Below are positions 11,311 through 21,224 of a DNA stretch of 64,000 nt, in pieces. Position 1 is the stretch's first letter. The number at the start of each line of letters is the position of its first letter. Below the pieces are notes generated by a model. That model ran no database searches, was not told where the DNA came from, and worked only from the letters and a program-made list of their open reading frames with translations. Origin of the DNA: Alloalcanivorax marinus. GTDB lineage: Bacteria > Pseudomonadota > Gammaproteobacteria > Pseudomonadales > Alcanivoracaceae. The translations under genes and the position numbers were made by a program. The DNA lies in contig NZ_JAEKJB010000006.1 of the NCBI RefSeq assembly GCF_016785095.1, forward strand, positions 213,263 through 277,262, read 5' to 3'.

Positions 11311-14300
11311 CGGCCACTTTCACCGCCGGCCAAGCGCGCCAGTACTCCGGCCACCACTTCGATGCGCTCGGCGGCGTTGTCCGATTCCAGCTCGAAGCGC
11401 AGGGTGCTGGCGCCCTCCAGCTTGTAGATGTTGGGGCCGGACTGCACCAGCTTGACGATGGTGAGCGGGTCCACCGGGGTACGCTCGGCGAATTCCAGCT
11501 TGCCGCCGCGCGCATGGGCGTCCAGGCGGGTGATGCCGAGGCGCTCGGCGCGTTGGCGCAGGGCGGTGACCTGGAACAGGTTCTTGAGCGGGTCCGGCAG
11601 CAGGCCGAAGCGGTCGATCATCTCCACCTGCAACTCGTCCAGCTGCTCGGCGGTCTTGCAGCCGGCGATGCGCTTGTACAGCGTCAGGCGGGTGAACACG
11701 TCGGGCAGGTAGTCCTCCGGGATCAGCGCCGGAATGCGCAGGTTCACCTCGGGCCCGCCGGACAGTGGCTTGGCGGTGTCCGGCTGCTCGCCGTTCTTGA
11801 GCGCTTCCACGGCCTGTTCCAGCATTTCCATGTACAGCGAGAAGCCAATGGCTTCCATGTTGCCGTGCTGCTCCTCGCCGAGCAGTTCGCCGGCGCCGCG
11901 GATTTCCAGGTCCTGGCTGGCCAGCACGAAGCCGGCGCCCAGGTCGGTGGCCTGCTCGATGGCCTCCAGGCGCTTGAGGGCGTCCTTGGTCATGGCCCGG
12001 GGGCTGGGGGTGATCAGGTAGGCGTAGGCCTGGTGGTGGCTGCGTCCGACCCGGCCGCGCAGCTGGTGCAGCTGCGCCAGCCCCAGCTTGTCGGCCCGTT
12101 CGATGATGATGGTGTTGGCGCTGGGCACGTCGATGCCGGTTTCGATGATGGTGGTGCACACCAGCACGTTGAAGCGGCGGTGGTAGAAATCGCTCATCAC
12201 CGCTTCCAGTTCGCGCTCGCGCATCTGCCCATGGGCGATGCCGATGCGGGCGTCCGGCACCATCTTGCGCAGCTCCTCGGCGGTGCGCGCCATGGTGTCG
12301 ATGTCGTTGTGCAGGTAGTACACCTGGCCGCCGCGCAGCAGCTCACGCAGGATCGCTTCCTTGAGGGCGGTGTCGTTCTTTTGCTGCACGAAGGTTTTCA
12401 CCGACAGGCGCTTCTGCGGCGGCGTGGCGATGATGGAAATATCACGCATGCCGCTCATCGCCATGTTCAGGGTACGCGGGATCGGCGTGGCGGTGAGCGT
12501 GAGAATATCGCACTCGGCGCGCAGTTCCTTGAGGCGCTCCTTGTGGCGCACGCCGAAGCGGTGTTCCTCATCGACGATGATCAGCCCCAGGTCGGAGAAC
12601 GACACCGACTCCTGCAGCAACTGGTGAGTGCCGACGATGATGTCCACCTTGCCGGCTTTGAGGCGCGCCAGCACCTCGCTCTTTTCCTTGGCACTGCGGA
12701 ACCGGGACAGCACTTCGATGTTCACCGGCCAGTCGGCGAAGCGGTCGACGAACGATTCGTAGTGTTGCTGGGCGAGCAGGGTGGTGGGCACCAGCACCGC
12801 CACCTGGCTGCCACTCTGCACCGCCACGAAGGCGGCGCGCATCGCCACCTCGGTCTTGCCGAAGCCGACGTCGCCGCACACCAGCCGGTCCATGGGCTTG
12901 GCCAGTTGCATGTCGCTGATCACCGCGCGGATGGCTGCTTCCTGGTCCGGGGTTTCCTCGAACGGGAAGCCGGCGGCGAAGCGTTCGTAATCCTCCGCCT
13001 CCACGGCGAAGGCGCGGCCCTGACGGGCCTCGCGGCGAGCGTAGGTGTTGAGCAGCTCGGCGGCCACGTCGTTGATTTTCTCGGCGGCTTTCTGCCGCGC
13101 CTTGGTCCACTGTTCGGTACCCAGGCGGTTCAGTGGCGGGCTGTCGCCGCCACCGTAGCGGCTGATCAGGTGCAGCGAGGACACCGGCACGTAGAGCTTG
13201 TCGCCGCCGGCGTATTCCAGCAGCAGGAATTCGTGCTGCTGGCGGTCCACCTCCATGTGCACCAGCCCCTGGTAGCGGCCCACGCCGTGATCCAGGTGCA
13301 CCACCGGGGCGCCGATGCTCAGCTCGCCCAGGGACCGGATGCCCAGCTCGTTGCCGCTGTCCTCGCTGGTGCGCCGGCGGCGGCGCTGCATCACCCGCTC
13401 GCCGTACAGTTCGCTCTCGCTGACCACCAGCAGCTCGTGGTCCGGGGCATAAAAGCCGGCGTCCAGCTCGCCCCGGGTCAGGTTCCAGCGTTGCGGGTCG
13501 GCGATGAAATCCGCCCAGCCTTCCTTGAGCGCCGGCTGGATGCCGATCTTCTGCATCAACTCCAGCAGCGCCTCGCGACGGCCGGCGGTTTCCGCCACCA
13601 CCAGAATGCGCGTGTCCGGGTGCTCGTCGGCGAAGGTGTGCAGCGGCGCCAGCGGGTTGCGGGCGCGCGGGTCGGCGGCCACCGGCGGCGCCGCCTGCAC
13701 TTGGAACGATACCGCCTGCTCGCCGTCGCGCTGGCGCGCCCGGGGCAGGCCCTTCCAGGCCGCGTCCAGCTCGTCCGGGCGCAGGAACAGCCGCGCCGGC
13801 GGCAGCACCGGTCGGTGGATGTCGTGGCGGCGCTGTTCATGGCGGGCGCTGACTTCGTCCCAGAAATGCCGGGCCGCTTCCTCGCAGCCGGCCATCTCCA
13901 GGGCCCGGGCGTTGTCGGGCAGGTAATCGAACAGGGTGGCCAGGCCGTCGAAGAACAGCGGCAGATAATACTCCAGCCCCGCCGCCGCGATGCCTTCGGA
14001 CACGTCCTGGTAGAGCGGCACATGGCGCGGGTCCACGTCGAAGGTATCGCGGAAGGCGGTACGGAACCGGCGAATGCCCTCGGCGCTGAGCGGATACTCG
14101 GCGGCGGGCAGCAGGTTGATCTCGTTGACCTGGCCGGTGGAGCGCTGACTCTCCGGGTCGAACAGGCGCAGGGACTCGATGTCCTGGTCGAACAGCTCCA
14201 CCCGGAATGGCTGGCTGGAGCCCATCGGGAACACGTCCATGATGGCGCCGCGTACCGCGAATTCGCCGTGCTCGTAAACGTTGTCGCGCTGCCGGTAGCC

Positions 14301-14774
14301 GCAGTCCACCAGTTGCGCGCGGGTGCGTTCCATGTCGAACGCCTCGCCGACGCGCAGCATGAAGCTGTTGCCGCTGATGTGGGAGGGCGGCGCCAGGCGC
14401 TGCATCAGGGTGTTGATCGGCACCACCAGCACGCCGGCGCGGGCGCTGCCCAGCCAGTTGAGCACGCGAATGCGGTCGCTGACGATGTCCTGGTGCGGGC
14501 TGAACAGGTCGTAGGGCAGGGTCTCCCAGTCCGGGAACAGCATCACCGGCAGGTCGGGCCGCTCGGCCATCGGGTTGCTCGCCAGATAGAAGCTGAGAGC
14601 GTCGGCCAGTTGCTGGGCGCGGCCACTGCCCGGCGCGGCCACCAGCAGCGGGCCGTCCAGGGAGCGCGCCACCTGCGCCAGCACCGCCGCCAGGCTGCCG
14701 TCGGAAAGCCCGCGCCAATCCTTGAAGTGCTCGGCGCCGGCGGGAAACAGGGGAGTATCGGGTAACAGGGTCAT
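11307..14774 (-). CDS. mfd: transcription-repair coupling factor Mfd
   Basis: An 1155-residue ATP-dependent translocase that removes RNA polymerase stalled at lesions and recruits UvrA. It has the UvrB-like N-terminal module, the RNA polymerase-interacting domain (around LGELSIGAPVVHLDHGVGRYQGL) and RecG-like helicase motifs: Walker A CGDVGFGKTEVA, DEEH box IIVDEEHRFGV, TATPIPRT, and motif VI QLRGRVGRS. The TRCF C-terminal domain closes it. Length equals the E. coli protein (about 1148). The start at 14774 (MTLLPDTPLFP) follows GGAGG; upstream in-frame codons give no homology. The gene stands alone, convergent with the island's LysR gene. Confidence 0.97.
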   Translation of the reverse strand: MTLLPDTPLFPAGAEHFKDWRGLSDGSLAAVLAQVARSLDGPLLVAAPGSGRAQQLADALSFYLASNPMAERPDLPVMLFPDWETLPYDLFSPHQDIVSDRIRVLNWLGSARAGVLVVPINTLMQRLAPPSHISGNSFMLRVGEAFDMERTRAQLVDCGYRQRDNVYEHGEFAVRGAIMDVFPMGSSQPFRVELFDQDIESLRLFDPESQRSTGQVNEINLLPAAEYPLSAEGIRRFRTAFRDTFDVDPRHVPLYQDVSEGIAAAGLEYYLPLFFDGLATLFDYLPDNARALEMAGCEEAARHFWDEVSARHEQRRHDIHRPVLPPARLFLRPDELDAAWKGLPRARQRDGEQAVSFQVQAAPPVAADPRARNPLAPLHTFADEHPDTRILVVAETAGRREALLELMQKIGIQPALKEGWADFIADPQRWNLTRGELDAGFYAPDHELLVVSESELYGERVMQRRRRRTSEDSGNELGIRSLGELSIGAPVVHLDHGVGRYQGLVHMEVDRQQHEFLLLEYAGGDKLYVPVSSLHLISRYGGGDSPPLNRLGTEQWTKARQKAAEKINDVAAELLNTYARREARQGRAFAVEAEDYERFAAGFPFEETPDQEAAIRAVISDMQLAKPMDRLVCGDVGFGKTEVAMRAAFVAVQSGSQVAVLVPTTLLAQQHYESFVDRFADWPVNIEVLSRFRSAKEKSEVLARLKAGKVDIIVGTHQLLQESVSFSDLGLIIVDEEHRFGVRHKERLKELRAECDILTLTATPIPRTLNMAMSGMRDISIIATPPQKRLSVKTFVQQKNDTALKEAILRELLRGGQVYYLHNDIDTMARTAEELRKMVPDARIGIAHGQMRERELEAVMSDFYHRRFNVLVCTTIIETGIDVPSANTIIIERADKLGLAQLHQLRGRVGRSHHQAYAYLITPSPRAMTKDALKRLEAIEQATDLGAGFVLASQDLEIRGAGELLGEEQHGNMEAIGFSLYMEMLEQAVEALKNGEQPDTAKPLSGGPEVNLRIPALIPEDYLPDVFTRLTLYKRIAGCKTAEQLDELQVEMIDRFGLLPDPLKNLFQVTALRQRAERLGITRLDAHARGGKLEFAERTPVDPLTIVKLVQSGPNIYKLEGASTLRFELESDNAAERIEVVAGVLARLAGGESGR

Positions 14775-14836
14775 CGTGCCTCCATCGAGGGCGCGCATTG
14801 TAGCGCAGCCGCGTGACGGGTTCATGAGGCTTCACC

Positions 14837-14859
14837 GTAGGAGCGGCTTTAGCCGCGAT
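14837..14859. repeat. single REP palindrome
   Basis: GTAGGAGCGGCTTTAGCCG followed by CGAT, one copy of the short palindrome that recurs throughout the window. It sits between the divergent mfd and thioesterase genes. Confidence 0.75.
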
Positions 14860-14903
14860 GATTGTGGTAGCATCGCGCCGCTCGGTATACGCAGAGGCAG
14901 ACA

Positions 14904-15779
14904 ATGAAAGAAGCGGTTCGCGAATTAATGCAGCGGTTCAGCCTGGAACCCCTGGAAGACAATCTGTTCCGGGGCCAGAGCGAAGCCAACGGGCAACGCA
15001 GCATCTTCGGCGGCCTGGTGGCCGGCCAGTCGCTGCTGGCGGCGTCCATGACCGTGCCGGAGGATCGCCCGGTGCACTCCCTGCACGCCTATTTCCTGCG
15101 TCCCGGCGATATCCGCCGGCCGGTGATCTACGACGTGGACCGCATCCGCGACGGCAAGAGCTTCACCACCCGGCGGGTGAACGCCATTCAGCACGGGCGT
15201 CCCATTTTCAGCCTGGCGGCGTCCTTCCAGGTGGAAGAGGAGGGCGCCCGCCACCAGGCACCGATGCCCGAGGTGCCGGCGCCGGATGAGCTGGAAACCG
15301 ACGAGCAGGCGCGCCTGCGCATGGCCGAGCGCATTCCCAAGCAGTTCCGCGACGATTTCCTGCGCCAGCGCCCGCTGACATTCCGCCCGGTGACCCCGAG
15401 GGATGCGTTCGAGTCCGAATCCCGGGAGCCGGTCAAGCGCTTCTGGTTCAAGGTGGCCGACGAAATCCAGGCGGACCGCATGACCCAGCGGGCCCTGCTG
15501 GCCTATTGCTCCGACTACGGCTTCATGGGTACCGCCATGCAGCCCCACGGCATGACCTTCTGGCAGAGCAACGTGCAGTGCGCCAGCCTGGACCACACCA
15601 TGTGGTTCTACGAGGACTTCCGGGTCGACGACTGGCTGCTCTACGACTGCCTCAGCCCCGGCGCCGCCGGCGCCCGGGGGCTGACCTTCGGCAACATCTA
15701 CCGCCGCGATGGCGTGCTGGTGGCGTCCGTGGCCCAGGAAGGCCTGATGCGCCTGCGTCCCGGCGAGGAGCTGGTTTAG
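14904..15779 (+). CDS. tesB: acyl-CoA thioesterase II (TesB family)
   Basis: A 291-residue double-hotdog thioesterase that hydrolyses acyl-CoA to the free acid and CoA. Motifs are DNLFRGQSEANGQRSIFGG, then VHSLHAYFLRPGD, with a second hotdog ending SLDHTMWFYEDFRVDDWLLYD and RGLTFGNIYRRDGVLVASVAQEGLMR. The Asp of LDHTMWF corresponds to the catalytic Asp of TesB. Length matches E. coli TesB (286). The ATG at 14904 is preceded by GAGG. It is monocistronic: mfd diverges upstream and a palindromic element follows. A role in fatty-acid turnover would suit a lipid- or alkane-using organism. Confidence 0.92.
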   Translation: MKEAVRELMQRFSLEPLEDNLFRGQSEANGQRSIFGGLVAGQSLLAASMTVPEDRPVHSLHAYFLRPGDIRRPVIYDVDRIRDGKSFTTRRVNAIQHGRPIFSLAASFQVEEEGARHQAPMPEVPAPDELETDEQARLRMAERIPKQFRDDFLRQRPLTFRPVTPRDAFESESREPVKRFWFKVADEIQADRMTQRALLAYCSDYGFMGTAMQPHGMTFWQSNVQCASLDHTMWFYEDFRVDDWLLYDCLSPGAAGARGLTFGNIYRRDGVLVASVAQEGLMRLRPGEELV

Positions 15780-15784
15780 GGCGC

Positions 15785-15923
15785 GGGACGCCGGACGCCG
15801 GACGCTAACCCGGGCCTTGAATGATTGGTGTGTTTCCGGCCAGTCGGAGAGAGGGCGCCGGGGCAAACACTCCTTGCCGCGCCGCCTCGGGTTTGGCGTC
15901 CAGCGTCCGGCGTCTGGCGTCCC
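15785..15923. repeat. MITE-like palindromic element
   Basis: The 22 bases at 15785-15806 and those at 15902-15923 are reverse complements with one mismatch. Shorter complementary blocks lie further inside (AACCCGGG against CTCGGGTT, and GGTGTGTTTCCGGCC against GGCGCCGGGGCAAACACTCC). The whole would fold into a long stem. It occupies most of the gap between the thioesterase and GAPDH genes. No coding sequence is seen. Confidence 0.6.
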
Positions 15924-16031
15924 CACAGCGGCTGGATATACGCGGGTATTGGCGCTATCATGCGCGCGCCCCGGGTCCGGTCCGCCGAGGACCGGTAAAC
16001 CGACCTGCAGACCCTGACTGAGAGGCGCCCC

Positions 16032-17486
16032 GTGAACAAACTGGAAGACCACTTCGGACGCTGGAAAAACCGCGAAGAGATCGCCGAAGCCATGATCCCC
16101 ATGATTGGCCGGCTGTATCGGGAGAAGAATGTGACCACCCAGGTCTACAGTCGCTCCCTGGTCAACAAATCCGTGATCCAGATCCTCAAGGATCACCGGT
16201 TCGTCAAGCAAATCGAGGCGAGCCTCTCCGAAAGCGGCCTGTCCGTGGTCGATTCCTTCCCGATCCTTCAGGAAGTGTCCAAGCTGGACATCGGCCCGAG
16301 CCGCATCGACATCGGCAAGCTGGCGGTGGCCTACAAAAAGGACGACAAAGGTCTGTCCCTGGAAGAGTTCGTGCGCGGCGAGCTGGCTGAAGCGGTCAAC
16401 CAGAAGGTCGACCTGCCCGGTCAGCAAGACGTGGTGCTGTACGGCTTCGGTCGTATCGGCCGCCTGCTGGCCCGCCTGCTGATCGAAAAAACCGGCTCCG
16501 GCGACGGCCTGCGGCTGAAGGCCATCGTGGTCCGTGAATCCGGCAAGGAAGACCTGCAGAAGCGCGCCAGCCTGCTGCGCCGCGACTCCGTGCACGGCCC
16601 GTTCGCCGGCACCATCGCCGTCGATGAGGAAGAAAACGCCATCATCGCCAACGGCAACTACATCAAGGTGATCTACGCCAACGATCCGTCCAAGGTGGAT
16701 TACACCCAGTACGGCATCGACAACGCCATCCTGGTGGACAACACCGGCAAATGGCGGGACCGCGAAGGCCTCTCCCAGCACCTTCAGTGCGCCGGCGTGG
16801 AGCGCGTGATCCTGACCGCTCCCGGCAAGGGCGACCTGAAGAACATCGTGCCCGGCGTCAACCACGACATGGTGGAAGACTCCGACACCATTCTGTCGCT
16901 GGCCAGCTGCACCACCAACGCCATCGTGCCGCCGCTGAAGGCGCTGAACGACAAGTTCGGCATCGAAGTGGGCCACGTGGAAACCGTGCACTCCTACACC
17001 AACGACCAGAACCTGCTGGATAACTTCCACAAGGGCCCGCGCCGTGGCCGCGCCGCGCCGTTGAACATGGTTCTGACCGAGACCGGTGCCGCCACCGCCG
17101 CCGCCAAGGCGCTGCCTGATCTGGCCGGCAAGCTCACCGGCAACTCCATCCGGGTACCGACTCCGGACGTGTCCATGGCGATCCTGAATCTGACCCTGGG
17201 CAAGGAAACCACGCTCGAAGAGCTGAATGAATACCTGCGCTGGGTGAGCCTGCACTCGCCGTTGCAGCGTCAGATTGACTTCATCAGCAGCCCGGACGCG
17301 GTCTCCACCGACTTCGTCGGTTCCCGTCACGCCGCCGTCATCGACGCCGAGGCCACCATTGTCAACAATGGCCGCCACTGTGTGCTGTACGTGTGGTACG
17401 ACAACGAATTCGGGTACAGCTGCCAGGTGGTGCGCCTCCTGCAACTGTTGTCCGGCGTGGAATATCCGCGCTACCCGAAAGACTGA
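16032..17486 (+). CDS. gap: glyceraldehyde-3-phosphate dehydrogenase, long form
   Basis: A 484-residue GAPDH. Classical GAPDH is about 335 residues; here roughly 130 extra N-terminal residues precede the NAD-binding fold, which starts at DVVLYGFGRIGRLLARLL. The active-site motif is LASCTTNA (catalytic Cys), followed by VHSYTNDQNLLD and, near the end, WYDNEFGYS. The same long form lies beside mfd and nqr in P. aeruginosa (PA3001). The start is GTG at 16032 after GAGAGG. It converts glyceraldehyde-3-phosphate to 1,3-bisphosphoglycerate or, as reported for some long forms, works mainly in the gluconeogenic direction, as expected for cells growing on fatty acids or alkanes. Confidence 0.95.
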   Translation: MNKLEDHFGRWKNREEIAEAMIPMIGRLYREKNVTTQVYSRSLVNKSVIQILKDHRFVKQIEASLSESGLSVVDSFPILQEVSKLDIGPSRIDIGKLAVAYKKDDKGLSLEEFVRGELAEAVNQKVDLPGQQDVVLYGFGRIGRLLARLLIEKTGSGDGLRLKAIVVRESGKEDLQKRASLLRRDSVHGPFAGTIAVDEEENAIIANGNYIKVIYANDPSKVDYTQYGIDNAILVDNTGKWRDREGLSQHLQCAGVERVILTAPGKGDLKNIVPGVNHDMVEDSDTILSLASCTTNAIVPPLKALNDKFGIEVGHVETVHSYTNDQNLLDNFHKGPRRGRAAPLNMVLTETGAATAAAKALPDLAGKLTGNSIRVPTPDVSMAILNLTLGKETTLEELNEYLRWVSLHSPLQRQIDFISSPDAVSTDFVGSRHAAVIDAEATIVNNGRHCVLYVWYDNEFGYSCQVVRLLQLLSGVEYPRYPKD

Positions 17487-17496
17487 CCGGTCACGG

Positions 17497-17522
17497 AAAA
17501 GCCCGCGTAAGCGGGCTTTTTC
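17497..17522 (+). terminator. intrinsic terminator after GAPDH
   Basis: GAAAAGCCCGC-GTAA-GCGGGCTTTTTC: a nine-pair GC-rich stem followed by a T run, ten bases after the GAPDH stop. It separates GAPDH from the nqr operon. Confidence 0.9.
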
Positions 17523-17600
17523 TTGAGAGTATCGCCCATGGCGTTCCCCTTGCCGGGCCTCGCCGTGGACAATTTTCAGGGAATACCCACAAGGTCAATC

Positions 17601-17630
17601 CTGGCATCCGGACCGCACGGTCATTATAAT
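17601..17630 (+). promoter_or_regulatory. candidate sigma-70 promoter of the nqr operon
   Basis: A perfect -10 box TATAAT (17625-17630) with CTGGCA (4 of 6 matches to TTGACA) 18 bases upstream, in the 318-base gap between GAPDH and nqrA. It would leave a leader of about 170 bases. Nothing else is recognisable in the gap besides the upstream terminator. Confidence 0.45.
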
Positions 17631-17804
17631 GTCGCGCGCCGGCCCAGGCCGGCTTCTCCGGAGCTGGGTGCCCGGTACCTCCCGAACGGGTGTTCCTGAC
17701 GCTTTCTACCGGTTTTCGCGCGCCTTCCCGCCTCCACCGCGACTCAGCGGTCCCCGGGGAATGCGCCGCTCGACTTCAGCAACACGCAACGTGGGCGAGA
17801 CACT

Positions 17805-19151
17805 ATGATCAAAATCAAGAAGGGGCTTGACCTGCCCATCGCTGGCGCGCCGCGTCAGACGATCGAGGAGGGTCATCAGGTCCGTTCTGTCGCCGTGCTC
17901 GGCGGCGACTACGTGGGGATGAAACCGACCATGGAGGTCCGCGAAGGCGACACGGTCAAGAAGGGCCAGCTGCTCTTCACGGACAAAAAGACCGACGGTG
18001 TGAAATACACCGCGCCCGCCGGCGGCAAGGTGACGGCCGTGAATCGCGGCCACAAACGCGTCCTCCAGTCCGTGGTGATCGAAATCGCCGATCAGGAAGA
18101 GGAAGTCACCTTCACCGCCCACGACCCCGCGTCCCTGGCGTCCCTGGATCGGGAAGCCGTGCAGTCGCAACTGGTCGACTCCGGCGAGTGGACCCTGCTG
18201 CGCACTCGCCCCTACGGCAAGGTGCCGGCACCGGGCAGCACCCCCAACTCCATCTTCGTGACCGCCATCGACACCAACCCCCTGGCCCAGGACCCGGCGG
18301 TGGTGATCAAGGAAAACGAAGACGCTTTCCGCCACGGTCTCACCGTTCTCACCCGCCTCACCGACGGTCCGGTATGGGTGTGCAAGGCGGCCGGCGGCAA
18401 CCTGCCGTCCTTCGCCGAAGGCCAGGTCCGTGAGGAAACCTTCGGTGGTAAGCATCCGGCGGGCAACGCCGGCACCCATATCCATCATCTGGATCCGGTA
18501 GGCCCGCAAAAAACCGTCTGGAGCCTCGGCTACCAGGACGTGATCGCCATTGGCAAGCTGTTCACCGAAGGCCGCCTCGCCACCGACCGCGTGGTCGCCC
18601 TGACCGGCCCGCAGGTGAAGACGCCGCGCCTGCTGCGCACCCGCGTCGGCGCCAGCCTGGAAGACTTCACCCGAGGTGAACTCAAGGAAGGCGACAACCG
18701 CTTGATTGGCGGTTCCGTGTTCAACGGCCACCATGCCCGTGGCCCGATGATGTTCCTCAGCCGCGTCAGCAACCAGGTGACGGTGCTGCGTGAAGGCCGC
18801 GACCGCGAACTGCTGGGCTATATCTCCCCCGGCATGAACCGCTTCTCGGTGATGAACATCTACCTGTCCAAGCTGATGCCCGGCAAGCGCTTCAACCTCA
18901 CCACCACCACCAATGGCAGCGAGCGCGCCATGGTGCCGATCGGTGCCTACGAGCAGGTCATGCCGCTGGACATCCTGCCCACCCAGTTGCTGCGTTCCCT
19001 GATCGTCGGCGACACCGACAGTTCCGTGGCGCTGGGCGCCCTGGAGCTGGTGGAAGAGGACCTGGCCCTGTGCACCTATGTGTGCCCCGGCAAGTACGAA
19101 TACGGGCCGATCCTGCGCGACAACCTGACCACGATCGAGGCGGAGAGCTGA
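17805..19151 (+). CDS. nqrA: Na+-translocating NADH:quinone reductase subunit A
   Basis: A 448-residue peripheral subunit of the six-subunit Na+-NQR, which oxidises NADH, reduces ubiquinone and pumps sodium across the inner membrane. NqrA lacks transmembrane helices and takes part in quinone binding. The sequence starts [15 protein letters not shown] and contains [20 protein letters not shown] and [16 protein letters not shown], all typical of the family. Length is usual (about 446). It is the first gene of nqrABCDEF-apbE-nqrM, one base before nqrB. The operon argues for a marine or halotolerant lifestyle. Confidence 0.96.
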   Translation: MIKIKKGLDLPIAGAPRQTIEEGHQVRSVAVLGGDYVGMKPTMEVREGDTVKKGQLLFTDKKTDGVKYTAPAGGKVTAVNRGHKRVLQSVVIEIADQEEEVTFTAHDPASLASLDREAVQSQLVDSGEWTLLRTRPYGKVPAPGSTPNSIFVTAIDTNPLAQDPAVVIKENEDAFRHGLTVLTRLTDGPVWVCKAAGGNLPSFAEGQVREETFGGKHPAGNAGTHIHHLDPVGPQKTVWSLGYQDVIAIGKLFTEGRLATDRVVALTGPQVKTPRLLRTRVGASLEDFTRGELKEGDNRLIGGSVFNGHHARGPMMFLSRVSNQVTVLREGRDRELLGYISPGMNRFSVMNIYLSKLMPGKRFNLTTTTNGSERAMVPIGAYEQVMPLDILPTQLLRSLIVGDTDSSVALGALELVEEDLALCTYVCPGKYEYGPILRDNLTTIEAES

Positions 19152-19152
19152 G

Positions 19153-20412
19153 ATGGGCCTGAGAAACTACATCGACGACAAAATCGCGCCTCACTTCCAC
19201 GAGGGCGGCAAGCTCGAGAAGTACTACGTCTTCTTCGAGATGTTCGACACCATGCTGTACAGCCCGGATTCGGTGACCCGGTCCGCGGCCCACGTGCGCG
19301 ACGGCATTGACCTCAAGCGCATCATGATGACGGTCTGGTTCGCCACTTTCCCGGCGATCCTGTTCGGTCTGTACAACACCGGCTACCAGGCCAACCTGCA
19401 GATCACCGAGTTCGGTTACGACGCCATCCCCGGCTGGCGCGCGGACCTGGTGATGGCGCTCACCGGCTTCGACTACCAGAGTTTCTGGGCCAATCTGTTG
19501 CACGGCCTGGTTTACTACGTGCCGATCCTGATCGCCGTCTACCTGACCGGTTTCTTCTGGGAGGCGCTGTTCGCCTGGAAGCGCGGCCATGAAGTGAACG
19601 AGGGCTTCTTCGTCACCGGTATCCTGTTCACCCTGATCCTGCCGCCGTCGATTCCGCTCTGGCAGGTGGTGCTGGGGGTTTCCTTTGGCATCGTGATCGG
19701 CAAGGAAGTGTTCGGCGGCACCGGCAAGAACTTCCTCAACCCGGCACTGGTCGGTCGTGCCTTCCTGTACTTCGCCTACCCGGCGCAAATGTCCGGCGAC
19801 GCCGTGTGGACCGCCGTGGACAACTTCTCCGGCGCCACCCCCCTGGGGCTGGCGGCCAACGGTGATCTGAACTTCGCCGCCGGCCTGTCCGAGAACGCCC
19901 TGGCCGCCGGCGCCAACGGCGCCACCCAGAGCCTGGCCTGGATGGATACCTTCCTGGGCGGCATCCAGGGCTGCATCGGCGAAACCTCGGTGATCGCCAT
20001 CGGCCTGGGCGCGGCCTTCCTGCTGCTCACCAAGATCGCCTCCTGGCGCATCATGCTCGGCGTGCTGATCGGCCTGGTGGCCATGAGCGGCCTGTTCAAC
20101 GCCATCGGCAGCGACTCCAACCCGATGTTCGCCATGCCCTGGTACTGGCACCTGACCGTGGGCGGCCTGGCGTTCGGCCTGGTGTTCATGGCCACCGACC
20201 CGGTGTCCGCGGCCATGACCAATACCGGCAAGCTGATTTTCGGCGCGCTGATCGGCGTCATGACGGTACTGATCCGGGTGGTCAACCCGGCCTTCCCGGA
20301 AGGCATCATGCTGGCCATCCTGTTCGGTAACCTGTGCGCGCCCCTGATTGACTACTTCGTGACTCAGGCGAACATCCGTCGTCGCCTGCGTCGGACCGGT
20401 GGAGCGGTGTAA
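19153..20412 (+). CDS. nqrB: Na+-NQR subunit B
   Basis: A 419-residue integral-membrane subunit with about ten hydrophobic helices. The motif NFSGATPLGLA carries the Thr to which FMN is attached by a phosphoester bond; the flavin transferase ApbE is encoded at the end of this operon. Riboflavin and FMN sites in NqrB form the sodium-linked electron path. Its stop overlaps the nqrC start (TAATG), giving translational coupling. Confidence 0.96.
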   Translation: MGLRNYIDDKIAPHFHEGGKLEKYYVFFEMFDTMLYSPDSVTRSAAHVRDGIDLKRIMMTVWFATFPAILFGLYNTGYQANLQITEFGYDAIPGWRADLVMALTGFDYQSFWANLLHGLVYYVPILIAVYLTGFFWEALFAWKRGHEVNEGFFVTGILFTLILPPSIPLWQVVLGVSFGIVIGKEVFGGTGKNFLNPALVGRAFLYFAYPAQMSGDAVWTAVDNFSGATPLGLAANGDLNFAAGLSENALAAGANGATQSLAWMDTFLGGIQGCIGETSVIAIGLGAAFLLLTKIASWRIMLGVLIGLVAMSGLFNAIGSDSNPMFAMPWYWHLTVGGLAFGLVFMATDPVSAAMTNTGKLIFGALIGVMTVLIRVVNPAFPEGIMLAILFGNLCAPLIDYFVTQANIRRRLRRTGGAV

Positions 20413-21224
20413 TGGCTGGAAACAAAGAGAGCGTAGCAAAAACCCTCACGGTCGCGTTTCTGGTGTGTCTGGTGTGCGCGGTGGTGGTGTCCACCGCCGC
20501 CGTGACCCTGCGCCCCGTGCAGCAGAAGAACCAGACCCTGGACCGCCGCGTCAACATCCTCCAGGCCGCCGGCCTCTACCAGCCCGGCATGGACGTGGAG
20601 GCGGCCTTCAAGACCATTGAACGTCGCTTCGTCGATCTGGACACTGGGGAGTACGTCGACAAGCCGGACTCCTACGACCAGCTCAAGGCCTCCAAGGACC
20701 CGCAGCAGAGCGAGGCGCTCAGTGGCGAGGAGGACATCGCCAGCATCAAGCGCCAGGCGGACGTGGCCGAGGTATTCCTGGCCCGCGACGACAACGGTGA
20801 TCTCAGCCGCATCATCCTGCCGGTGCGCGGCTACGGCCTGTGGTCCACCCTGTACGGTTTCATGGCACTGGAACCGGACGCCAAGACCATCGCCGGCCTG
20901 GGCTTCTACCAGCACGGTGAAACCCCGGGCCTGGGCGGCGAGGTGGACAATCCCAAGTGGAAGGCACTCTGGGAAGGCAAGAAGATTTACGACGAAGACG
21001 GCGACGTGGCCATCCAGGTGATCAAGGGCACCGTCGACAGCAACACGCCCAACGCGGACAACAAGGTGGACGGCCTGGCCGGCGCCACCCTGACCAGCAA
21101 GGGCGTGAGTCATTTGGTGCGGTTCTGGGTCGGTGAAAAAGGCTTTGGCCCCTATCTGGAACGCATGCGCAACGGCGAGGCCGATAACGGCTCCAACGCC
21201 GGCGACACTGGAGGAGAGGCGTAA
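20412..21224 (+). CDS. nqrC: Na+-NQR subunit C
   Basis: A 270-residue subunit with one N-terminal membrane anchor (about residues 12-32) and a periplasmic flavodomain. [12 protein letters not shown] near residue 225 contains the Thr that receives covalent FMN, the second ApbE target of the complex. Family features [12 protein letters not shown] and [12 protein letters not shown] are present. The stop overlaps the nqrD start by one base. The C-terminal tail beyond the motif is slightly longer than in Vibrio. Confidence 0.95.
   Translation: MAGNKESVAKTLTVAFLVCLVCAVVVSTAAVTLRPVQQKNQTLDRRVNILQAAGLYQPGMDVEAAFKTIERRFVDLDTGEYVDKPDSYDQLKASKDPQQSEALSGEEDIASIKRQADVAEVFLARDDNGDLSRIILPVRGYGLWSTLYGFMALEPDAKTIAGLGFYQHGETPGLGGEVDNPKWKALWEGKKIYDEDGDVAIQVIKGTVDSNTPNADNKVDGLAGATLTSKGVSHLVRFWVGEKGFGPYLERMRNGEADNGSNAGDTGGEA

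Noticed and set aside
11514..14765. A 1083-codon open frame on the plus strand opposite mfd
   Set aside because: It is the antisense shadow of mfd. Its composition is His/Val/Gly-rich, as expected from GC-rich complementary codons, and it has no ribosome site or family motif.
14925..17444. An 839-codon minus-strand frame across the thioesterase and GAPDH genes
   Set aside because: It crosses two real genes and an intergenic palindrome, and shows only low-complexity shadow sequence.
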